Below, one piece after another: positions 10,657 to 20,107 of a DNA stretch of 64,000 nt. Source of the DNA: Serratia silvae (lineage in GTDB: Bacteria > Pseudomonadota > Gammaproteobacteria > Enterobacterales > Enterobacteriaceae); contig NZ_JAGQDC010000011.1 in NCBI RefSeq assembly GCF_023282985.1, positions 103,684-167,683 on the forward strand, written 5' to 3'. How positions within the stretch are numbered: the first letter of the stretch is position 1; the number at the start of each line of letters is the position of its first letter. Under the pieces are notes generated by a model. The model did not search any database and was not told the origin of the DNA. It saw only the letters and a program-made list of their open reading frames with translations. The position numbers and the translations under genes are program-made.

Positions 10657-10674
10657 ATAAATGAAGGAAGCTTT

Positions 10675-12585
10675 ATGGCTATTACCCGTCGCGATTTTCT
10701 TAATGGGGTGGCGATCACCATCGCCGCTGGGCTAACGCCGATGCAGATCCTGCGTGCATCGCCACAAGCTGCCCATCGAACCCTGTATTACCCACCCGCG
10801 TTAACTGGTCTGCGTGGCAATCATCCAGGCTCATTCGAACATGCCCACCAACTGGGGCGTGATGGCAAAACCTTTGATTTTGGCAGCCTGCCGATCGAGG
10901 AAGAGTTCGATCTGGTGGTGGTCGGCGCTGGCATCAGCGGCCTGGCGGCAGCCTGTTTCTGGCAGCAGATGAAGGGCAAACAGCAACGTATTTTGCTGAT
11001 TGATAACCATGATGACTTTGGCGGCCACGCCAAGCGTAACGAATTCAGCAGCGAGAACGGCACCCTCCTCGGCTACGGGGGCAGCGAATCGTTACAATCG
11101 CCGCGTTCCAACTTCAGCCCGGTCGCCATGGGGCTATTGAAAAACCTGGGCGTTAGCCTGGACGGTATGGAAAAGGCCTTCGACACCACTTTCTACCCGG
11201 ATCTGAATCTCAGCCGTGGCGTTTACTTCGATCGCCAGAACTTTGGCGTTGATAAGGTTGTCAGTGGCGATCCGGGCCGAGTGGTGGCGGATGATATCCC
11301 GCGTGACCGCCTCAATGGTCGCTCTTATGAAGATTTTATCAACGACTTCCCGTTGCCGCAGGCCGATCGTCAGGCCTTGATTGCGCTGCACACCGTTGAA
11401 AAAGACTACCTGCCGGGTCTGAGCCAGGAAGAGAAGATGGCCTGGTTGGACAAGCACAGCTATAGCCAGTTCCTACGTGAGAAAGTGGGGCTGAGCGAAA
11501 TGGCGATCCGCTATTTCCAGCAAACCACCAACGATTTTCAGGCCGTCGGCATTGATGCGACCTCATGCAGCGATGCTCGAATCTGTGATCTGCCGGGCCT
11601 GAACGGCATGAACCTGCCGCCGCTGGATGAGGAATCGCAGGCCGATCTCGACGATCCCTATGTGTTCCACTTCCCGGATGGCAATGCCACGCTGGCTCGC
11701 CTGATGGTGCGCCATTTGATCCCGGCGGTGGCACCGGGTGGCAAAGATATGAACGATGTCATCCTGGCAAAGTTTGATTACAGCCAGTTGGATCGCCCCG
11801 AGTCTCCGGTAAAACTACGCTTGAACAGCACCGGGCTGCACGTGACCAACGTGGGTGATAAGGCCGAGGTGGTCTATATCAACGGTGAGAAGATGGTCAA
11901 GGTTCGCGCTGGGCAGGTCGTCATGGCCGGTTACAACATGATGATCCCTTATCTGATCCCGGAAATGCCCCACGAGCAGCAAGAGGCGCTGAAACAGAAC
12001 GTTAAATCGCCGTTGGTATACAGCAAGGTGGTGATCCGCAACTGGCAGCCGTTTATCAAACTGGGGGTGCACGAAGTCTATGCCCCGACTGCGCCTTATA
12101 GCCGAGTGAAACTGGACTACCCGGTAAGCATGGGGGGATATCAGCACCCACGCGATCCAAACCAGCCTATCGGGCTGCATATGGTGTATGTGCCGACATT
12201 GCCCGGCAGCGGCCTTAGCCCGCGTGAACAGTCGCGCAAAGGACGAGCGCTGTTGCTAGGAACTCCGTTTGAGGTACACGAGCAGATGATCCGTGAACAA
12301 TTACAGGGCATGTTGGGTGCTGCCGGATTTGATCATCAGCGCGATATTCAGGCGATCACCGTCAACCGCTGGTCGCACGGTTACTCCTATTTCCTCAACG
12401 GCATGTTCGATGATGAAGATGAGTCTCAAAAGATCATCGAAACCGCGCGGCAGCCGATCGGCAAGATCGTCATTGCCAATTCTGATTCCGACTGGAGCCC
12501 GTATGCCAACTCGGCGATCGATCAGGCTTGGCGAGCAGTCAATGAACTGGCCTACGGCAAGGTTGCTGCCAAGGAGGGAGTATGA
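10675..12585 (+). CDS. Tat-exported FAD oxidoreductase, spermidine dehydrogenase-like
   Basis: A 636-residue protein with a twin-arginine signal (MAITRRDFLNGVAITIAAG), so probably exported folded to the periplasm. The FAD-binding Rossmann motif VVVGAGISGL lies at about 81-90, followed by LLIDNHDDFGGHAKRNEF and the conserved GYGGSESLQSPRS. These features recall the spermidine dehydrogenase (SpdH) family of Pseudomonas and Serratia, which cleaves spermidine to 1,3-diaminopropane and 4-aminobutanal. The assignment is from memory of the family. An AAGGAAG ribosome site precedes the ATG. The stop overlaps the next gene, a cytochrome c, by 4 bp, so the two are coupled and probably form one dehydrogenase. 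A gluconate-2-dehydrogenase-like role is a less likely alternative. Confidence 0.75.
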   Translation: MAITRRDFLNGVAITIAAGLTPMQILRASPQAAHRTLYYPPALTGLRGNHPGSFEHAHQLGRDGKTFDFGSLPIEEEFDLVVVGAGISGLAAACFWQQMKGKQQRILLIDNHDDFGGHAKRNEFSSENGTLLGYGGSESLQSPRSNFSPVAMGLLKNLGVSLDGMEKAFDTTFYPDLNLSRGVYFDRQNFGVDKVVSGDPGRVVADDIPRDRLNGRSYEDFINDFPLPQADRQALIALHTVEKDYLPGLSQEEKMAWLDKHSYSQFLREKVGLSEMAIRYFQQTTNDFQAVGIDATSCSDARICDLPGLNGMNLPPLDEESQADLDDPYVFHFPDGNATLARLMVRHLIPAVAPGGKDMNDVILAKFDYSQLDRPESPVKLRLNSTGLHVTNVGDKAEVVYINGEKMVKVRAGQVVMAGYNMMIPYLIPEMPHEQQEALKQNVKSPLVYSKVVIRNWQPFIKLGVHEVYAPTAPYSRVKLDYPVSMGGYQHPRDPNQPIGLHMVYVPTLPGSGLSPREQSRKGRALLLGTPFEVHEQMIREQLQGMLGAAGFDHQRDIQAITVNRWSHGYSYFLNGMFDDEDESQKIIETARQPIGKIVIANSDSDWSPYANSAIDQAWRAVNELAYGKVAAKEGV

Positions 12586-13763
12586 CTCTGCGCCCGTTGT
12601 ATCTGATGCTATTACTGGTTGGTGGCTCGGTTCATGCTATGTCCGCCGGTGAATACGTGGCAAAGGTGGGAGACTGCACGGCTTGCCATACGGCTCCGGG
12701 TGGTAAGGAACTGGCGGGCGGGATGAAGTTCCCAACGCCGGTAGGGGATATCTATGCCACCAATATCACGCCGGATAAACAGCAAGGTATTGGCAGCTAC
12801 AGCTTTGAAGAGTTCGACCGTGCCATGCGTCAAGGCGTGGCCAAAGATGGGCATCGTCTGTATCCCGCCATGCCTTTTACCGCTTACGCCAAAATGAGCG
12901 AACAGGACATGCGCGCTCTGTATGACTACCTGATGCACGAAGTCCCGGCGCAAGACACCGCCAACCGGGAAAGCGATATCAGCTGGCCATTGTCTATGCG
13001 TTGGCCGTTAGCGGTATGGAATATGCTGTTCCATGAAGACCAAACCTATCAGCCAGCGAAGGATCAAAGCGCCCAGTGGAATCGCGGTGCCTATCTGGTG
13101 CAGGGGCTGGGCCACTGTGGCAGTTGCCATACTCCGCGCGGCTGGGCGATGCAGGAAAAAGGGCTGGATAACCAATCCGCTGAGTTCCTGAGTGGCGCAG
13201 AGTTGGATGGTTGGTATGCACCGAGCCTGCGTGGGTTGAAGTCGGATGATGTGGTTACGCTGCTGAAAAGCGGCCGCAGCCAACATGCGGCAGTGGCTGG
13301 GCCGATGAGCGACGTCGTGGCGCACAGCACGCAATACCTCAGCGATGACGATTTAAAGGCTATCGCGCAGTATGTACACAGCCTGGAGATAGAGGCACCG
13401 AAACCTGTAGCAACTTCGGCGGCATCAAGCGCAAGTATGGCTTCAGGCGGGCAGACCTATGCGATGTACTGTTCAACTTGCCATGGCAATAAGGGGGAGG
13501 GGAGCGACAACGTCATACCTGCTCTGGCTGGCAATCTGTCGGTGACGGCGGATAATCCGCTGACTGCTTTGCGTGTGGTGCTGGAAGGCGCTCATACGCC
13601 GGTCACCCAACATGCTACGGCGATCGTTATGCCGGGTTATGGTTGGGTGCTCGACGATCAGAAGGCTGCCGATCTGATGAGCTATCTACGCGGGAGCTGG
13701 GGGAACCAGGCTGCGCCGGTGACGGCGGAGCAGGTCCGGGATGCACGGAAGCTGACTAAATAA
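12582..13763 (+). CDS. Three-heme c-type cytochrome
   Basis: A 393-residue secreted protein with a short signal peptide (LYLMLLLVGGSVHAM) and three heme-binding motifs: CTACH 32-36, CGSCH 179-183 and CSTCH 297-301. A Ser/Ala-rich linker at about 278-288 comes before the third domain. The layout is that of the cytochrome subunits of membrane-bound alcohol and gluconate dehydrogenases. It is translationally coupled (4-bp ATGA overlap) to the FAD oxidoreductase, so it most likely carries its electrons to the quinone pool or a terminal oxidase. It needs the Ccm maturation system, not seen in this window. Confidence 0.88.
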   Translation: MTLRPLYLMLLLVGGSVHAMSAGEYVAKVGDCTACHTAPGGKELAGGMKFPTPVGDIYATNITPDKQQGIGSYSFEEFDRAMRQGVAKDGHRLYPAMPFTAYAKMSEQDMRALYDYLMHEVPAQDTANRESDISWPLSMRWPLAVWNMLFHEDQTYQPAKDQSAQWNRGAYLVQGLGHCGSCHTPRGWAMQEKGLDNQSAEFLSGAELDGWYAPSLRGLKSDDVVTLLKSGRSQHAAVAGPMSDVVAHSTQYLSDDDLKAIAQYVHSLEIEAPKPVATSAASSASMASGGQTYAMYCSTCHGNKGEGSDNVIPALAGNLSVTADNPLTALRVVLEGAHTPVTQHATAIVMPGYGWVLDDQKAADLMSYLRGSWGNQAAPVTAEQVRDARKLTK

Positions 13764-13773
13764 CAGGTTGTTG

Positions 13774-13793
13774 GGGCGCAGCATGCTGCGCCC
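13774..13793. terminator. Palindrome between convergent cytochrome c and hmp genes
   Basis: The perfect palindrome GGGCGCAGCATGCTGCGCCC lies between two convergent genes. There is no clear T-run on either side, so it is a probable but weak bidirectional terminator or 3'-end stabiliser. Confidence 0.55.
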
Positions 13794-13806
13794 GTTCCCT
13801 GATGTG

Positions 13807-14997
13807 TTACAGCACCTTATGTGGACCGAAGCATTCGTAATGGATACGTTCGGCTTCCACGCCCATCGCCAGCAATTGCTTACCTACGTGCTGCATAAAC
13901 GGCACCGGACCACAGAAGTAGTAATGCATCTGTGGATCGCTCAATTCGCCACGCAATGCGCTCAGATCCATCAGACCCTGGCTGTGATAATCGCGGCCCT
14001 GCACGTTATCGGCGCTAGGTTCGCGATACCAGACATGACGGCTCAGATTAGGCATGCGCCCGGCAATATCTGCCACTTCGTCAGCAAAGGCATGCACTGC
14101 ACCGTTTTCTGCGGCATGCAGCCAATGGATGTTGGCCGGATGCTGATTGTCGTGCAGGGTGTTAAGCATCCCCAGCATTGGCGTTTGGCCAACGCCTGCC
14201 GAGATTAATGCCACCGGCGTAGTCGGTTCTACCTGCAGGAAGAAATCGCCGTGTGGTGCCGCGAGATGAATGATATCGCCTTCTTTGGCCTGCTGATGCA
14301 GGTAGTTGGAAACGGCTCCCTGCTCCTCACGTTTGACCGCGATGCGGTAATATTCCCCGTTCGATGCAGTGGTGAGTGAATACTGGCGGATCTCCTGGTG
14401 TTGCAGGCTGTCATCGTTAATATAAACCGCCAGATACTGGCCTGGCTGGTAATCGGCCACGCGACCACCGTCTACCGGTGCCAGTACAAAGCTGGATATC
14501 ACCTCACTCTGCGGCTGTTTTTTCACGATGCGGAAGGCACGCAAATCACGCCAGCCGCCGTCACTCTTTTCCGTTTCCTGATAGATCTGGCCTTCACGCT
14601 GGATAAACACGTTAGCCAACACCCCGTAAGCTTTTCCCCAGGCATCGAGCACTTCCTGGCCAGGGCTGAACATTTCGTCCAACGTGGCTAACAGGTGGTG
14701 GCCGACAATCTGATACTGATCGGGCTGAATATTGAAACTGGCGTGCTTCTGGGCAATACGTTCTACCGCAGGCAGCAGGGCGGCCAGATTTTCCAGATTG
14801 CTGGCGTAAGCGCAGATGGCATCGAACAACGCCTGGCGCTGATCGCCGTTACGCTGGTTGCTCATATTGAAAATATCTTTCAACTCAGGGTTATGGGCAA
14901 ACATGCGATCATAGAAGTGGGCGGTCAGTTTGGGGCCGGTTTCGGCTAACAGGGGAATGGTCGATTTAACGGTGGCGATGGTTTGACTATCCAGCAT
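13807..14997 (-). CDS. hmp: Flavohemoglobin, nitric oxide dioxygenase
   Basis: A 396-residue protein that converts NO and O2 to nitrate using NAD(P)H. The N-terminal globin domain shows Tyr29, Gln53 and the proximal heme His85 (IAQKHASF). Ferredoxin-reductase-type FAD and NAD domains follow ([25 protein letters not shown]). An AAGGAG ribosome site lies 8 bp before the start. Upstream is an NsrR-like operator, in keeping with the NO-responsive control known in E. coli. It is divergent from glyA, as in E. coli. Confidence 0.97.
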   Translation of the reverse strand: MLDSQTIATVKSTIPLLAETGPKLTAHFYDRMFAHNPELKDIFNMSNQRNGDQRQALFDAICAYASNLENLAALLPAVERIAQKHASFNIQPDQYQIVGHHLLATLDEMFSPGQEVLDAWGKAYGVLANVFIQREGQIYQETEKSDGGWRDLRAFRIVKKQPQSEVISSFVLAPVDGGRVADYQPGQYLAVYINDDSLQHQEIRQYSLTTASNGEYYRIAVKREEQGAVSNYLHQQAKEGDIIHLAAPHGDFFLQVEPTTPVALISAGVGQTPMLGMLNTLHDNQHPANIHWLHAAENGAVHAFADEVADIAGRMPNLSRHVWYREPSADNVQGRDYHSQGLMDLSALRGELSDPQMHYYFCGPVPFMQHVGKQLLAMGVEAERIHYECFGPHKVL

Positions 14998-15036
14998 GGT
15001 GATACTCCTTGACGGGCGTTTTTATGTTTATTTGAT

Positions 15037-15058
15037 AGGTGTATTTTAAATGCATCTT
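15037..15058 (-). promoter_or_regulatory. NsrR-like operator of hmp
   Basis: Read on the minus strand, the site starts AAGATGCATTT and ends AAAATACACCT, matching the NsrR half-site AAGATGYATTT and the known E. coli hmp operator as I recall it. It lies about 40 bp upstream of the hmp start codon. Confidence 0.75.
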
Positions 15059-15216
15059 ATAAAATTCACCCGTGCTTGTAAATATCCCTGTTTTTGTTAT
15101 GGAGTTGTTAACCGTCGATCGCCTTCACAGAACATGAAAAAAGCGCATTTTGTTGATGAGTAAAACTCCGTTGCCAAAATGCGTCCTTTAAGGGTTCAAA
15201 GCCTTACGCCATCTGA

Positions 15217-15232
15217 TGCCAATCGTTTGCGT
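15217..15232 (+). promoter_or_regulatory. PurR-like operator upstream of glyA
   Basis: TGCCAATCGTTTGCGT matches most of the PurR consensus ACGCAAACGTTTGCGT, with the 3' half perfect. E. coli glyA is under PurR control. The site lies about 235 bp before the start because an ERIC element occupies the leader. Confidence 0.65.
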
Positions 15233-15311
15233 AAAAACCTCTGTCAAGACCTATCTTCGATAGGCCGAAACGGTTTACACTGTGACCCAGAACCCATATG
15301 GGTAAAATTAT

Positions 15312-15433
15312 CCCCGTCGTCTTTCAAGCTGCAGCGTTGTTACCTGCACTATCACACCCCAGTCACTTACTAAACGTAAGCTCCTGGGGATGAGATAGCT
15401 TGTCGCCTAGCTGCAGCTTGAAATCCATAGGGG
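15312..15433. repeat. ERIC element
   Basis: A full copy (about 122 bp), from CCCCGTCGTCTTTCAAG to CTTGAAATCCATAGGGG, with the ERIC core CCCCAGTCACTTAC and GTAAGCTCCTGGGGATGAG. It sits in the glyA leader, 32 bp before the start codon. Confidence 0.93.
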
Positions 15434-15465
15434 AAAGCTAGCTGATTTCAGTCAGGAGATGCCGG

Positions 15466-16719
15466 ATGTTAAAGCGTGAAATGAACATTGCTGATTATGA
15501 TGCCGAACTGTGGCATGCAATGGAGCAGGAAGTGGTGCGTCAGGAAGAGCACATTGAGCTGATTGCGTCTGAGAACTACACCAGCCCGCGCGTGATGCAG
15601 GCCCAGGGTTCCCAACTGACCAACAAATACGCAGAAGGCTATCCGGGCAAGCGTTACTACGGCGGTTGCGAATACGTTGATATCGTTGAGCAACTGGCGA
15701 TCGATCGCGCCAAAGAGCTGTTCGGTGCCGACTATGCCAACGTGCAGCCACACTCTGGTTCCCAGGCTAACTTTGCCGTTTATACCGCGCTGCTGCAGCC
15801 GGGCGACACCATCCTAGGGATGAACCTGGCACACGGCGGTCACCTGACGCATGGTTCACCGGTGAACCTGTCCGGTAAGCTGTATAACGTGGTGCCTTAC
15901 GGCATCGACGAAACTGGGCAGATTGACTATAACGATCTGGCCAAACAGGCGCAGACCCACAAACCAAAAATGATCATCGGCGGCTTCTCAGCCTTCTCCG
16001 GTGTGGTTGATTGGGCCAAAATGCGTGAAATCGCTGACAGCATCGGCGCATACCTGTTCGTGGATATGGCACACGTAGCGGGGCTGATTGCCGCTGGCGT
16101 TTACCCGACCCCGGTTCCTCATGCCCACATTGTGACCACCACCACCCACAAAACGCTGGCGGGTCCACGTGGCGGCCTGATCCTGGCCAAAGGTGGTGAT
16201 GAAGAGCTGTACAAGAAACTGAACTCTGCCGTCTTCCCTGGCGGCCAGGGCGGCCCGCTGATGCACGTGATCGCCGGTAAAGCGGTAGCGTTGAAAGAAG
16301 CGATGGAACCTGAGTTCAAAGTATACCAGCAGCAAGTGGCCGACAACGCCAAAGCGATGGTGAAAGTGTTCCTGGAACGCGGTTATAAAGTGGTTTCCGG
16401 CGGCACCCACAACCACTTGTTCCTGCTGGATCTGGTGGATAAGAACCTGACCGGTAAAGAAGCCGATGCCGCGTTGGGCCGTGCTAACATCACCGTAAAC
16501 AAGAACAGCGTGCCAAACGATCCGAAGAGCCCGTTTGTGACTTCTGGCATCCGTCTGGGTACCCCAGCGGTAACTCGTCGTGGCTTTAAAGAAGCCGAAG
16601 TGCGTGAACTGGCTGGCTGGATCTGTGACGTGCTGGACAACCTGAACGACGAAGCCACTATCGAACGTACCAAGAAGAAAGTGCTGGATATCTGCGCTCG
16701 CTTCCCGGTTTACGCCTAA
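15466..16719 (+). CDS. glyA: Serine hydroxymethyltransferase
   Basis: A 417-residue PLP enzyme that interconverts serine and glycine, making 5,10-methylene-tetrahydrofolate. The N-terminus [16 protein letters not shown] and the PLP lysine motif [14 protein letters not shown] (Lys about 229) match E. coli GlyA. Length is standard. A CAGGAG ribosome site precedes the ATG. Expression probably responds to PurR. A strong terminator follows. Confidence 0.98.
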   Translation: MLKREMNIADYDAELWHAMEQEVVRQEEHIELIASENYTSPRVMQAQGSQLTNKYAEGYPGKRYYGGCEYVDIVEQLAIDRAKELFGADYANVQPHSGSQANFAVYTALLQPGDTILGMNLAHGGHLTHGSPVNLSGKLYNVVPYGIDETGQIDYNDLAKQAQTHKPKMIIGGFSAFSGVVDWAKMREIADSIGAYLFVDMAHVAGLIAAGVYPTPVPHAHIVTTTTHKTLAGPRGGLILAKGGDEELYKKLNSAVFPGGQGGPLMHVIAGKAVALKEAMEPEFKVYQQQVADNAKAMVKVFLERGYKVVSGGTHNHLFLLDLVDKNLTGKEADAALGRANITVNKNSVPNDPKSPFVTSGIRLGTPAVTRRGFKEAEVRELAGWICDVLDNLNDEATIERTKKKVLDICARFPVYA

Positions 16720-16742
16720 GTACTTCGATTGGTTTGCAGATA

Positions 16743-16765
16743 AACCCGCCTCGGCGGGTTTTTTT
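16743..16765 (+). terminator. glyA intrinsic terminator
   Basis: AACCCGC, loop CCTCG, GCGGGTT, then a run of seven T in total. Confidence 0.93.
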
Positions 16766-16879
16766 AGCGTTGTTGCAGCTAAACTGTGAACTACTTTGCA
16801 CTCTAGCCCTTTGAGCATGAATGAAGATTGCTGCAAGGTGTGAGCTCTGTCAAAGTATTGCCCTCATCCTGGAGGGAAC

Positions 16880-18031
16880 ATGGTTCTGCAATCAACGCGT
16901 TGGCTTGCTCTCAGTTATTTCACGTACTTCTTTTCCTATGGCATCTATCTACCGTTTTGGAGCGTTTGGTTAAAAGGCGAGGGGATACCGCCTGAAACCA
17001 TCGGTATTTTGCTCGGCGCTGGCCTGGTAGCGCGTTTCTTGGGGAGCCTGCTGATTGCTCCACGCGTGAAAGATCCCTCTTATTTAATCACCGCGTTGCG
17101 CCTGTTGGCGTTGCTCTCCCTGGCGTTTGCCGTCGGCTTCTGTTTCGGTAATGGCTGGGCCTGGCTGATGCTGGTGATCGCCGGTTTTAACCTGTTCTTC
17201 TCCCCGCTGGTTCCCCTTACCGATGCGTTGGCTGCCACCTGGCAACGGCAGATCACTCTGGACTATGGCCGAGTGCGGCTATGGGGATCGCTGGCCTTTG
17301 TGATCGGTTCGGCGTTAACCGGCAAGCTGGTGTCCGTTTGGGGCCATAATGCGATTTTGATCAGCCTGTTGGTCAGTATCCTGGCGATGTTGGTGGGTAT
17401 GTTGCTGAAACCGAGCGTGCTGCCACAAGGTGAGGCACGGGCGCAGAATGAACCTAGCCGCTCCTGGCGCGAACTGCTCAGCGAAGGGCCAGTCTGGCGT
17501 TTTCTGCTGTGCGTGACGCTGTTGCAAGGGGCACATGCCGGTTATTACAGCTTTGCCTCCATCTATTGGGAAGAAGCGGGTTACTCCGCGGCAACTATCG
17601 GCTACCTGTGGTCTTTGGGTGTGGTCGCCGAAGTGGTTATCTTTGCCAGCAGCAATTTCCTGTTCCGCCGCTGGAACGCGCGTAATCTGCTGTTACTTTC
17701 CGCCGTGTGCGGCCTGTTGCGTTGGGGCCTGATGGCAACCACGACGGAAATCGGCTGGTTGTTGCTGGTGCAAGTGCTGCATTGTGGCACCTTCACGGTC
17801 TGCCATCTGGCGGCGATGCGCTTTATTGCGGCGCGTCAGGGGGCGGAAGTGATCCGTCTGCAGGCGGTGTATTCGGCGCTGGCGATGGGCGGCGGCATTG
17901 CCGTGATGACCGTGGTGGCGGGCTTCCTGTTCGAGCACTATCAGGGCGGAGTGTTCTGGGTGATGGTGGCGGTAGTGGTACCAGCGTTGTTTATTCGCCC
18001 ACCGGCGGTAGCGGTTAGCAGCAACCGCTAA
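16880..18031 (+). CDS. hcaT: MFS transporter, HcaT (3-phenylpropionate) family
   Basis: A 383-residue, twelve-helix major facilitator protein. Its N-terminus (MVLQSTRWLALSYFTYFFSYGIYLPFWSVW is the family pattern, residues 1-30) and ILHCGTFTVCHLAAMR-like segment match E. coli HcaT. A GGAGGG ribosome site lies 6 bp before the ATG. E. coli HcaT is the proposed 3-phenylpropionate transporter next to the hca dioxygenase genes. No hca catabolic genes are in this window, so the substrate is uncertain. It ends convergently with csiE, overlapping by 4 bp. Confidence 0.88.
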   Translation: MVLQSTRWLALSYFTYFFSYGIYLPFWSVWLKGEGIPPETIGILLGAGLVARFLGSLLIAPRVKDPSYLITALRLLALLSLAFAVGFCFGNGWAWLMLVIAGFNLFFSPLVPLTDALAATWQRQITLDYGRVRLWGSLAFVIGSALTGKLVSVWGHNAILISLLVSILAMLVGMLLKPSVLPQGEARAQNEPSRSWRELLSEGPVWRFLLCVTLLQGAHAGYYSFASIYWEEAGYSAATIGYLWSLGVVAEVVIFASSNFLFRRWNARNLLLLSAVCGLLRWGLMATTTEIGWLLLVQVLHCGTFTVCHLAAMRFIAARQGAEVIRLQAVYSALAMGGGIAVMTVVAGFLFEHYQGGVFWVMVAVVVPALFIRPPAVAVSSNR

Positions 18032-19293
18032 TGGCTTTCCAGCAGCGCACGGATCGCCTTGCGCTGCTGACGCTCTAGTGGCAGTTCGGTAATAATCAGT
18101 GTAGGTGGTTGCTCCTGGTTCGGTGTGGCGTAGGGGCTAATCACCAGCGTAATCCCTTGCGGTGCGCCAGCAAGCAGGTAGTCGTGTAAGGGCTGATATT
18201 TGATATTCAATGGCAATAGCGTCAGCTCGCGGATCTGATATTCCACTTCTTCTTCCAACTGCGGGTTATCCAGCGTTAGCAACAGTATCTGCTTTTCATG
18301 CAGCGCATTGCCCTGCATCAACCAGGCACCGAAGCTGATCGCCACTAGCCCTGCTTCTTCCCGCGAAAATTGAATCTCATACTCCTGTTCAAATGGCGCT
18401 AACGCCTCTTGCGTGGTGCGCATCAGCCGGGGATATTTACGGACCACCTCTTCCAGTAGCGTATTGTCGATGCCGATAGCAAACCGGCAGCGTTCCACGG
18501 CAGGGGCCAAATGGGCAAACAGCTGGCTGATTAACCCCTCCTGGCTGCTGAAATGCATGCCGGAGATCTGCTGGAAGCGTTCCACCACCTGGCCAATGGC
18601 CGCCATCAGGCGTTGGTCCTCTGGCGAATCGCTGCTCTGGTAGCTGTGACTTTTCAGCAGGGTAAACATCAACACCAGGAAGTCGCGCTCTCTACTATCA
18701 CCGGGCTGGCCAAACAACTGATTCAGCGCTTGATGCAGTCCCACCGTCGCCAGGTGCTCTGGCTTGCTTTGCAGCCACTCATGTTGGCGGCGATCAAATT
18801 GAGGATGGCGCTGATGCTGGCTAGCCCAGACGCAATAACAAAGATAGTGTTGCAAGAACTGCCGGTCGCGCTGTTCAAAACGGCGGTTAAGGCGCTGTTC
18901 ACATTGATTGATGCACAATTCCAGTGCCGGAAGCTGTTGGTGCTGAAGCTGTATCGCCCGCTGAAACTGAGGGCCAAAGTGTTGTTCGACAAACTCTGGG
19001 CTGCAACGTAAGGCTCGCCGTAGCCATTGGAGCAGACACAAACGAAGATCCAGCTCGCTGCCTTGGATCTGGTAGCCCTCGTCGGGGTCGCCGCTGATTT
19101 CCAGATGATGGAAATGCTGGATCTCGCTGGCAACCTCGGCTATATCTTGCCGGGTAATGAGCAGGTCTACGCCGTTGATTTGGCCGATTGTCTCCAGTTG
19201 TACCGAGGGTACTGGCGCATACAGCATCAGCAGTAAATGACAGCGCCGTTGTTGACCGGAGAACTCAGGCGCAGAAGAAGTCTCCAGGCTCAT
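18028..19293 (-). CDS. csiE: Stationary-phase inducible protein CsiE
   Basis: A 421-residue protein about the length of E. coli CsiE. The middle (CWASQHQRHPQFDRRQHEWL, then LNQLFGQPGD) and C-terminal parts look like PRD-type regulatory domains without an obvious DNA-binding start. In E. coli the gene is induced by sigma-S and cAMP-CRP in stationary phase; its function is unknown. Its position beside hcaT and near suhB is the same as in E. coli. It is divergent from zevA. Confidence 0.85.
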   Translation of the reverse strand: MSLETSSAPEFSGQQRRCHLLLMLYAPVPSVQLETIGQINGVDLLITRQDIAEVASEIQHFHHLEISGDPDEGYQIQGSELDLRLCLLQWLRRALRCSPEFVEQHFGPQFQRAIQLQHQQLPALELCINQCEQRLNRRFEQRDRQFLQHYLCYCVWASQHQRHPQFDRRQHEWLQSKPEHLATVGLHQALNQLFGQPGDSRERDFLVLMFTLLKSHSYQSSDSPEDQRLMAAIGQVVERFQQISGMHFSSQEGLISQLFAHLAPAVERCRFAIGIDNTLLEEVVRKYPRLMRTTQEALAPFEQEYEIQFSREEAGLVAISFGAWLMQGNALHEKQILLLTLDNPQLEEEVEYQIRELTLLPLNIKYQPLHDYLLAGAPQGITLVISPYATPNQEQPPTLIITELPLERQQRKAIRALLESH

Positions 19294-19424
19294 ATCACCT
19301 TCTGGCAGGTTGTTTTTAAATTATGTTTAAGCATAGCAAAAGGCTCTGCGGGGGCGTGGTCGTTACCCCTGCTTTTACTTCGGCTTACTACTTTCGTCAC
19401 AGTTATTCGGCTTGTTAACGCCGG

Positions 19425-19458
19425 TTGAGGTTTGGTTGATGTTATATTATAACAATAA
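19425..19458 (+). promoter_or_regulatory. Zur-box promoter of zevAB
   Basis: A sigma-70-like promoter (TTGAGG, 17-bp spacer, TATAAC at 19448-19453) is overlapped by the perfect dyad GTTATATTATAAC (19441-19453). That dyad is the core of the enterobacterial Zur consensus (GTTATANTATAAC). A repressor here would cover the -10 box, so the pair should be made under zinc limitation. Confidence 0.75.
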
Positions 19459-19471
19459 AAAGTATGCTTGG

Positions 19472-20107
19472 ATGATGAAACGCCGCGCACTGGTGGCCTG
19501 CTTACTCATGATGATCAGCATGGGCGCACTCGCTCATCCTCACAGTTTTATCGATATGAACACCACCTTTGTGGCTAAGGATCAGAAGCTGACCGGTTTA
19601 AAAATGGTTTGGGTAATGGATGAGATCACCTCGGCGGATCTGCTGTATGACGCAGAAAATGCCAACAGCGATTCAGAAGTCTGGAAAAAACTGGCGGCGG
19701 AAGTGATGGCTAACGTCCTCGGGCAGCACTATTTCACCGATATTTACCGCGCAGGCAAACCGGTGAAATACCTCAATCTGCCAACCGAATACCATCTATC
19801 CCGGCAGGGTCATAAGGCGGTACTGGAGTTTGTGTTACCGCTGGCTGAGCCACAGCCGTTGGTGGGAAAGCCCTTTGAGATTTCCACCTACGATCCCACC
19901 TATTTTGTGGACATGACCTATCAGGATCAACAGGCGCTGCACTTGCCACCAGAGATGGCAAAACAGTGCAAATTCAGCCTGATGACACCAAAGCCTGATT
20001 CGTCATTACAAGCCTATGCATTGTCTCTCGATAAGAACGACTCGCCCGGCGAAGATATGGCATTAGGGCAACAGTTTGCCCAGCGGGTGACGCTAACATG
20101 TCAGTAA
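19472..20107 (+). CDS. zevA: DUF1007 periplasmic protein, ZevA-like
   Basis: About 211 residues with a signal peptide ending GALAHPHSF, typical of DUF1007 proteins. These have a mature N-terminus rich in His (HPHSFID) and usually precede a NixA/RcnA-like membrane transporter gene. In Haemophilus influenzae the pair ZevAB supports zinc uptake. I chose ATG 19472 (or 19475) because the upstream in-frame starts at 19412 and 19439 fall before or inside the promoter and Zur box. It overlaps zevB by 10 bp. The role in zinc supply is inferred from the family and the Zur box; nickel or cobalt cannot be excluded. Confidence 0.75.
   Translation: MMKRRALVACLLMMISMGALAHPHSFIDMNTTFVAKDQKLTGLKMVWVMDEITSADLLYDAENANSDSEVWKKLAAEVMANVLGQHYFTDIYRAGKPVKYLNLPTEYHLSRQGHKAVLEFVLPLAEPQPLVGKPFEISTYDPTYFVDMTYQDQQALHLPPEMAKQCKFSLMTPKPDSSLQAYALSLDKNDSPGEDMALGQQFAQRVTLTCQ

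Noticed and set aside
16880..18031. hcaT as evidence for a phenylpropionate catabolic cluster
   Set aside because: None of the hca dioxygenase genes or their regulator is nearby; the gene is simply in its usual chromosomal place.
19412..19471. Upstream starts for ZevA, including one with a GAGG site at 19439
   Set aside because: They fall before or within the promoter and Zur box, upstream of the likely transcription start.
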